This document shows, in pieces, positions 5,942 through 9,061 of a DNA stretch of 9,061 nucleotides (its first letter is position 1; every line of letters starts with the position of its first letter). The DNA comes from an archaeon. GTDB taxonomy: Archaea; Thermoproteota; Nitrososphaeria; Nitrososphaerales; Gagatemarchaeaceae. The notes under the pieces were generated by a model. That model saw only the letters and a program-made list of their open reading frames with translations. It was not told the origin of the DNA and searched no databases. Made by a program: the position numbers and the translations under genes. Location: assembly GCA_021822995.1 (NCBI GenBank), contig JAKAPN010000027.1:1-9061 (forward strand). The letters run 5' to 3'.

Positions 5942-6175
5942 TTGTTGAAGAAGGGGACGAGGGCTCTGCTGACGGTGATAGTGGTTACCGCGTTCGTCAT
6001 GACCCCCTTGGTCCTAGGGGGGGCGCTCCTTGGCTTCTATGTGGGGGGCGAGGTCGGATTCTCGCCGAGTATCCTGGCGATAGCCTTCTCGACGGGTGGA
6101 TTCGTAATCGGCATGGTGGCGATCTTCCGTGTGATCAAAGCGGTCGTGGCTCAGGCTGGCCCGGCTACTGGCTGA
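5942..6175 (+). CDS. Small two-helix membrane protein, AtpZ/AtpI-like
   Basis: The 77-residue protein has a basic start (LKKGTR) followed by two hydrophobic helices, about 8-31 (ALLTVIVVTAFVMTPLVLGG and on) and 42-66 (SPSILAIAFSTGGFVIGMVA and on). A short GFYVGGEVG turn joins them, and a basic RVIKAV segment follows. The spacing of G-xx-LGFY, the G-F-S-P turn and the glycine-rich second helix resembles AtpZ/AtpI-type proteins. Those bacterial two-helix proteins are encoded beside ATP synthase genes and are linked to rotor-ring assembly or ion uptake. The neighbour here is an A-type ATPase operon, in convergent orientation. The start is TTG 5942 or TTG 5945; no ATG is available before the first helix. 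The 3' end overlaps the opposing 45-aa ORF by 11 nt. That it is a real membrane protein is likely; the AtpZ/I link is a tentative resemblance. Confidence 0.65.
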   Translation: MLKKGTRALLTVIVVTAFVMTPLVLGGALLGFYVGGEVGFSPSILAIAFSTGGFVIGMVAIFRVIKAVVAQAGPATG

Positions 6176-6302
6176 TCTTCTTCAGCGCTTCGGCCTTCGC
6201 CTTCTCGACCTTGGACTTCAGTTCTTCGGTCGCCTTGTCATATGCGTCGGAGACCCGCTTCGCGGCGGACTTGAACGGCTCCTCGACCAAATCGTCGCTC
6301 AA
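6165..6302 (-). CDS. 45-aa charged helical protein at the end of the ATPase operon
   Basis: This unrecognised short gene overlaps the stop codon of the ATPase D-subunit gene through TTGA: TTG start at 6302-6300, TGA stop at 6301-6299. The product begins (M)SDDLVEEPFKSAAKRVSDAY and continues as lysine- and glutamate-rich sequence to KKISQ. It has no cysteine or proline after residue 9, as expected of one amphipathic or coiled-coil helix. A purine-rich GAGAGGAAGG (6310-6319) stands 7 nt before the start and could act as a ribosome binding site. The A/B junction of the same operon uses the same TTGA overlap. This suggests translational coupling and co-production with the ATPase. It is shorter than known peripheral-stalk subunits E and H/G, so no function is assigned. 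Its 3' end overlaps the convergent membrane-protein gene. Confidence 0.6.
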   Translation of the reverse strand: MSDDLVEEPFKSAAKRVSDAYDKATEELKSKVEKAKAEALKKISQ

Positions 6303-6940
6303 TGGGCGGCCTTCCTCTCGAGCACCTTCTTAACATGCTTTAGCCTCGAGAACTCCTCCCTCTCCCTCTCCTCTAGGGTGGCCTGGATGTACCGGATTGA
6401 ACGTTCGTACCTCGGGATAATCATGTACTCGAGCGCGTTAAGGAGCCTCTGTGTCTTCTCGAGCTCCTTCGCCAGCCTGAAGATTGCGTTCTCGTATTCA
6501 GCTGCCCGGAAGATGGAAGGGAGCGCCTTTCTCATCTGTCTCGATGCCCTGTCGACCGCAACGTTCGAGTCTGCAAACCCATACGTCATTCCCACCTCCT
6601 TCTCCGCTAGCTTGATCGATGGTATGTCGACGTCCACGATTCGCCTTATGCTGACCTCGGCCTCGACCATCGGAGGGGTGTTTGCCGCAGTCCCTTCAAG
6701 CCGCAGCGGGCCCAGCTTGAGATACGCGTCGTATAGTGCCCGATAGGCGTCTGATAGCGGCTGGGAAATCTCGTCTCGCGCGGTCGTCGCCCGCTCAATC
6801 ATCTCGTCGAGGCGCTTGAGCAGGACGTCCCGTTTGTCGTCGAGGACCTTCTTGACTCTGACTGCGGTCTGGAGTCGCCTGCGGGTACCGATTAGCTCGA
6901 TTTTGGTAGGGAGGACTCCGCCGCCGGATGCTACGGACAT
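6299..6940 (-). CDS. atpD: A-type ATP synthase subunit D (central rotor stalk)
   Basis: Subunit D is the coiled-coil central shaft that turns inside the A3B3 head and links it to the membrane rotor. The 213 residues match the family length. The N-terminal helix PTKIELIGTRRRLQTAVRVK runs into KKVLDDKRDVLLKRL (11-44). The C-terminal helix carries NALEYMIIPRYERSIRYIQ (168-186) and then EEREREEFSRLKHVKKVLERK, both typical of D. A short globular middle (about 75-120) joins the two helices. ATG 6940 lies 3 nt after the stop codon of the B gene, with a weak GGGG upstream, so it is read from the same mRNA. Its stop codon overlaps the start of the 45-aa ORF. The identity is clear; archaeal clusters commonly use the order A-B-D. 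Confidence 0.93.
   Translation of the reverse strand: MSVASGGGVLPTKIELIGTRRRLQTAVRVKKVLDDKRDVLLKRLDEMIERATTARDEISQPLSDAYRALYDAYLKLGPLRLEGTAANTPPMVEAEVSIRRIVDVDIPSIKLAEKEVGMTYGFADSNVAVDRASRQMRKALPSIFRAAEYENAIFRLAKELEKTQRLLNALEYMIIPRYERSIRYIQATLEEREREEFSRLKHVKKVLERKAAH
6310..6319 (-). promoter_or_regulatory. Possible ribosome binding site of the 45-aa ORF
   Basis: On the minus strand the sequence reads GAGAGGAAGG, ending 7 nt before the TTG at 6302. It lies inside the last codons of the D-subunit gene and is the main support for initiation at this non-ATG codon. It is not a perfect anti-Shine-Dalgarno match. Confidence 0.4.
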
Positions 6941-6943
6941 CTT

Positions 6944-8356
6944 CTACCCCGCCGATCTACCGCTGACGTAGTTCTGCTTGATGAACTCCTCTTTGATGTT
7001 CGTCAACTCGCTTTCGGGGAGGATGGAGAGGGTCTCCCAAGCGATGCGGTGGGTGTCCTCGAAGGTCCTGTTCTCGTCGTATCCTTGGTTGAGGAACTTC
7101 TGCTCGAATTCGTCCCCGAACTGCAGGTACCTGAGGTCCGAACCAGTAAGACCCGACTTTCCGACAATCTCTGCGAGCGCCCTGAGCTCGACCGCCCTTG
7201 CATATGCGTTGTAGAGCTGATTCCCTACCTGGTGGTGATCCGGACGGGCCTTCCCCTGTTTGATCACGTATCCAAGCGCGGGACCCATGAGCCTGCTAAG
7301 ACTCGAGAGGACATAGACTGGAGGATAGATTCCTTTTCTGAACAGCTCCCTCCCGAGGAAGATCTGGCCTTCGGTGATGTAGCCGGTGAGGTCAGGGATA
7401 GGATGAGTGACGTCATCGCTCGGCATGGAAAGTATCGGCATCTGGGTGATGCTCCCCTTCTTGCCCTTGATCCTCCCCGCCCTTTCGTAATTGGTAGCAA
7501 GGTCGGTGTACAGGTATCCCGGAAACCCCTTCCGTCCGGGGACCTCTTCTCTTGCCGCCGATATCTCTCTGAGCGCTTCGGCGTAGTTTGTGATGTCGGT
7601 GATAATCACGAGAACGTGCATGCCCAGCTCGAATGCGAGGTACTCGGCTGCTGTTAGAGCCACCCTCGGAGTGATGATTCTTTCGATAGCAGGGTCGTCG
7701 GCAAGGTTCAGGTAAAGGATGCTCCTTCTGATCGCACCAGACTCGGCCAGGGTTCTCTGGAAGAACGAAGCTTCGCTGTGTGAAACGCCGACCGCCGCGA
7801 AGACGACGGCGAACTCCTCCCCTTCACCCACCACTGTGGCCTGTCTTGCGATCTGGGCTGCAAGCATGTTGTGGGGCATTCCTGCTCCTGAGAAGATGGG
7901 GAGCTTCTGCCCTCTTACGAGCGTGAGCATGCCGTCGATGACAGAGACCCCAGTCTGGATGAGGTCGGTCGGATACTCCCTACGTTCTGGGTTGATTGGA
8001 GCGCCGTTCACATCGAGGAATGTCTTCGCCACGGGTTCTGGGAGGCCGTCCTGCGGTCTGCCGAGGCCGTCGAACACTCTCCCTAGGAGCTGGTCAGAGA
8101 CCGGCAGCTGCATGGTCTTGCCGAGGAATCGAGCCCTGGTCCCGCTGACTGACAGGCCGGACGTCCCTTCGAAGACCTGGACCACCGCCCTCCCGAAGCC
8201 TGTCTCTAGGACCCTGGCGAGCCTGCGGTTCCCTGAGTTATCTTCGATCTCCACCAACTCGTCGAATGCGGCTCTGTCAACTCCATCGACAACGAGGAGC
8301 GGACCCCTGATTTCGGCTACCTTGCTGTACTCGACCCCCGACGATGACTTGCTCAA
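6944..8356 (-). CDS. atpB: A-type ATP synthase subunit B (non-catalytic nucleotide-binding subunit)
   Basis: Subunit B alternates with catalytic subunit A in the A3B3 head and forms part of the nucleotide sites without a working P-loop. The 470 residues match the family. Seen are a beta-barrel N-terminus ([14 protein letters not shown], 13-26), [11 protein letters not shown] (94-104), the degenerate P-loop region [21 protein letters not shown] (152-172), [19 protein letters not shown] (213-231), and [20 protein letters not shown] (252-271) with [19 protein letters not shown] after it. In the family signature near 345-354 the residues are [10 protein letters not shown], where PPINVLPSLS-like sequence is usual. 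The start is TTG 8356, overlapping the stop of subunit A (TTGA). It is supported by a strong AGGAGGT at 8369-8363. Confidence 0.96.
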   Translation of the reverse strand: MSKSSSGVEYSKVAEIRGPLLVVDGVDRAAFDELVEIEDNSGNRRLARVLETGFGRAVVQVFEGTSGLSVSGTRARFLGKTMQLPVSDQLLGRVFDGLGRPQDGLPEPVAKTFLDVNGAPINPERREYPTDLIQTGVSVIDGMLTLVRGQKLPIFSGAGMPHNMLAAQIARQATVVGEGEEFAVVFAAVGVSHSEASFFQRTLAESGAIRRSILYLNLADDPAIERIITPRVALTAAEYLAFELGMHVLVIITDITNYAEALREISAAREEVPGRKGFPGYLYTDLATNYERAGRIKGKKGSITQMPILSMPSDDVTHPIPDLTGYITEGQIFLGRELFRKGIYPPVYVLSSLSRLMGPALGYVIKQGKARPDHHQVGNQLYNAYARAVELRALAEIVGKSGLTGSDLRYLQFGDEFEQKFLNQGYDENRTFEDTHRIAWETLSILPESELTNIKEEFIKQNYVSGRSAG

Positions 8357-9061
8357 GCCCGTACCTCCTGCACTCCCGAAAGCGAAGAGAACTCGTCGAA
8401 CATCAGCTTGGAGAGCGCCTCCAGCTTCCCCAGGTCCTCGCTCTTTATCGCGAACTTGGCCCTGAGCATCGGCGCCACCACCTGCATTCCCCTGATCTTG
8501 GCGAGGGGAACACCATTCCTAAGCGACTTTAGCGCCTCCTGGTGGTACTGGACGAACATCTTCATCATCATGAACTGCTTCTGGGGGCTGCAGTAGGCAT
8601 CGGTGTCGTCGTAGGCGTTCTGCTGCAGGAACCCAATCTGAATCATCCTGGCCACATCCAGAATCAGTTTTTCTTCGTCCGGGAGCGCCTCTGGCCCGAG
8701 CAGTCGGACGATTTCCTTCAGAGCATCTTCTCTCTGCAGGATGCCATAGGCTTCTGTCCGCACCGCGAACCAGTCTTTGTCGACCCTTTCAGCCCACCAC
8801 TTCGCCACTGACTCGATGTAGCCAGAATAGGAGCTCATCCAGTTGATCGATGGGTAGTGCCTGGAGTAGGCGAGCCTCGCGTCGAGGGCCCAGAAGTTCT
8901 TCACGAACCGGATTGTCTGTGAAGTGACCGGTTCCGTGAAGTCCCCACCTGCTGGCGAGACCGCGCCGATGAGTGTGATAGAGCCCGTCCTGGACGGAGT
9001 GCCAAGGACCTCCATCCTGCCTGCTCTTTCATAGAAGTCAGCCAAGCGAGAAGCAAGATAC
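8353..9061 (-). CDS. atpA: A-type ATP synthase catalytic subunit A, C-terminal 235 residues (runs off window)
   Basis: Subunit A hydrolyses or makes ATP in the A1 head. The frame is open through the window edge ([15 protein letters not shown] at its visible start), so the apparent start at 9045 is internal. The visible part carries [20 protein letters not shown], then [20 protein letters not shown]. The family signature [11 protein letters not shown] follows at about residues 69-79 of the fragment, and then the all-alpha C-terminal domain. Subunit A is usually near 590 residues, so the P-loop and catalytic glutamate lie outside the window. Its TGA stop overlaps the TTG of subunit B. The identity is firm. 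Confidence 0.96.
   Translation of the reverse strand, partial: YLASRLADFYERAGRMEVLGTPSRTGSITLIGAVSPAGGDFTEPVTSQTIRFVKNFWALDARLAYSRHYPSINWMSSYSGYIESVAKWWAERVDKDWFAVRTEAYGILQREDALKEIVRLLGPEALPDEEKLILDVARMIQIGFLQQNAYDDTDAYCSPQKQFMMMKMFVQYHQEALKSLRNGVPLAKIRGMQVVAPMLRAKFAIKSEDLGKLEALSKLMFDEFSSLSGVQEVRA
8363..8369 (-). promoter_or_regulatory. Shine-Dalgarno site that fixes the TTG start of subunit B
   Basis: On the minus strand AGGAGGT ends 6 nt before the TTG at 8356, inside the last codons of the A-subunit gene. It is the clearest ribosome binding site in the window. It shows that genes inside operons use Shine-Dalgarno initiation here, while first genes appear leaderless. Confidence 0.75.

Noticed and set aside
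7049..7657. A 202-codon plus-strand open frame inside ATPase B
   Set aside because: It is antisense to conserved B-subunit sequence, with no family resemblance or start signal.
7719..8465. A 248-codon plus-strand open frame across the ATPase B and A genes
   Set aside because: It is antisense to two firmly identified ATPase genes. Its composition (Ser, Pro and Arg rich) is typical of a shadow frame, and no promoter is evident.
1..9061. CRISPR arrays, insertion sequences, prophage genes or attachment sites
   Set aside because: No regularly spaced repeats, transposase or integrase frames, or long direct or inverted repeats were seen. The gene content is core metabolism.

Overview
The window comes from an archaeal chromosome. 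The evidence is an A-type (A/V) ATP synthase gene cluster, TATA-box promoters placed so that transcripts would be leaderless or nearly so, a tRNA gene that only folds if an archaeal-type intron is removed, and an endonuclease Q-like PHP protein. The GC-rich coding sequence, the frequent TTG/GTG starts, and a helix-turn-helix plus ATP-cone plus NrdD-like protein next to a B12-dependent ribonucleotide reductase would fit the TACK archaea (Thaumarchaeota/Nitrososphaeria or relatives). That placement is from general knowledge and was not tested.

Layout. (1) Positions 1-1071 hold a divergent DNA-repair pair: the N-terminal third of an endonuclease Q-like PHP enzyme on the minus strand and a complete alkyladenine DNA glycosylase (AAG/Mpg family) on the plus strand. 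Only 50 bp separate them, and a palindromic TATA-like site could serve both. (2) Positions 1098-1191 encode tRNA-Pro(UGG) with an apparent 18-nt intron at the canonical 37/38 position. (3) Positions 1331-5876 are a deoxynucleotide-synthesis locus. It begins with a 695-aa HTH + ATP-cone + NrdD-like + zinc-ribbon protein that seems to lack the residues for catalysis. This is followed by a full-length adenosylcobalamin-dependent (class II) ribonucleotide reductase that has no ATP-cone of its own. (4) Positions 5942-6175 encode a small two-helix membrane protein that resembles AtpZ/AtpI. (5) Positions 6165-9061, all minus strand, form the 3' part of an A-type ATPase operon in the order A (partial), B, D and then an unreported 45-aa charged helical ORF. 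The genes are packed with 3-nt gaps or TTGA stop/start overlaps.

How the parts may work together. The glycosylase and endonuclease Q families both act on damaged or deaminated bases, hypoxanthine being a shared substrate, so the divergent pair may be a small repair module. In the nucleotide locus, the nucleotide-sensing ATP-cone sits on a DNA-binding-like protein instead of on the reductase. This suggests that the 695-aa protein regulates the reductase, as bacterial NrdR does with a different architecture; the idea is an inference. The AtpZ/I-like protein converges on the ATPase operon and overlaps its last small ORF by 11 nt. No CRISPR array, insertion sequence, prophage or rRNA was seen. 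Every gap between genes is shorter than 300 bp.
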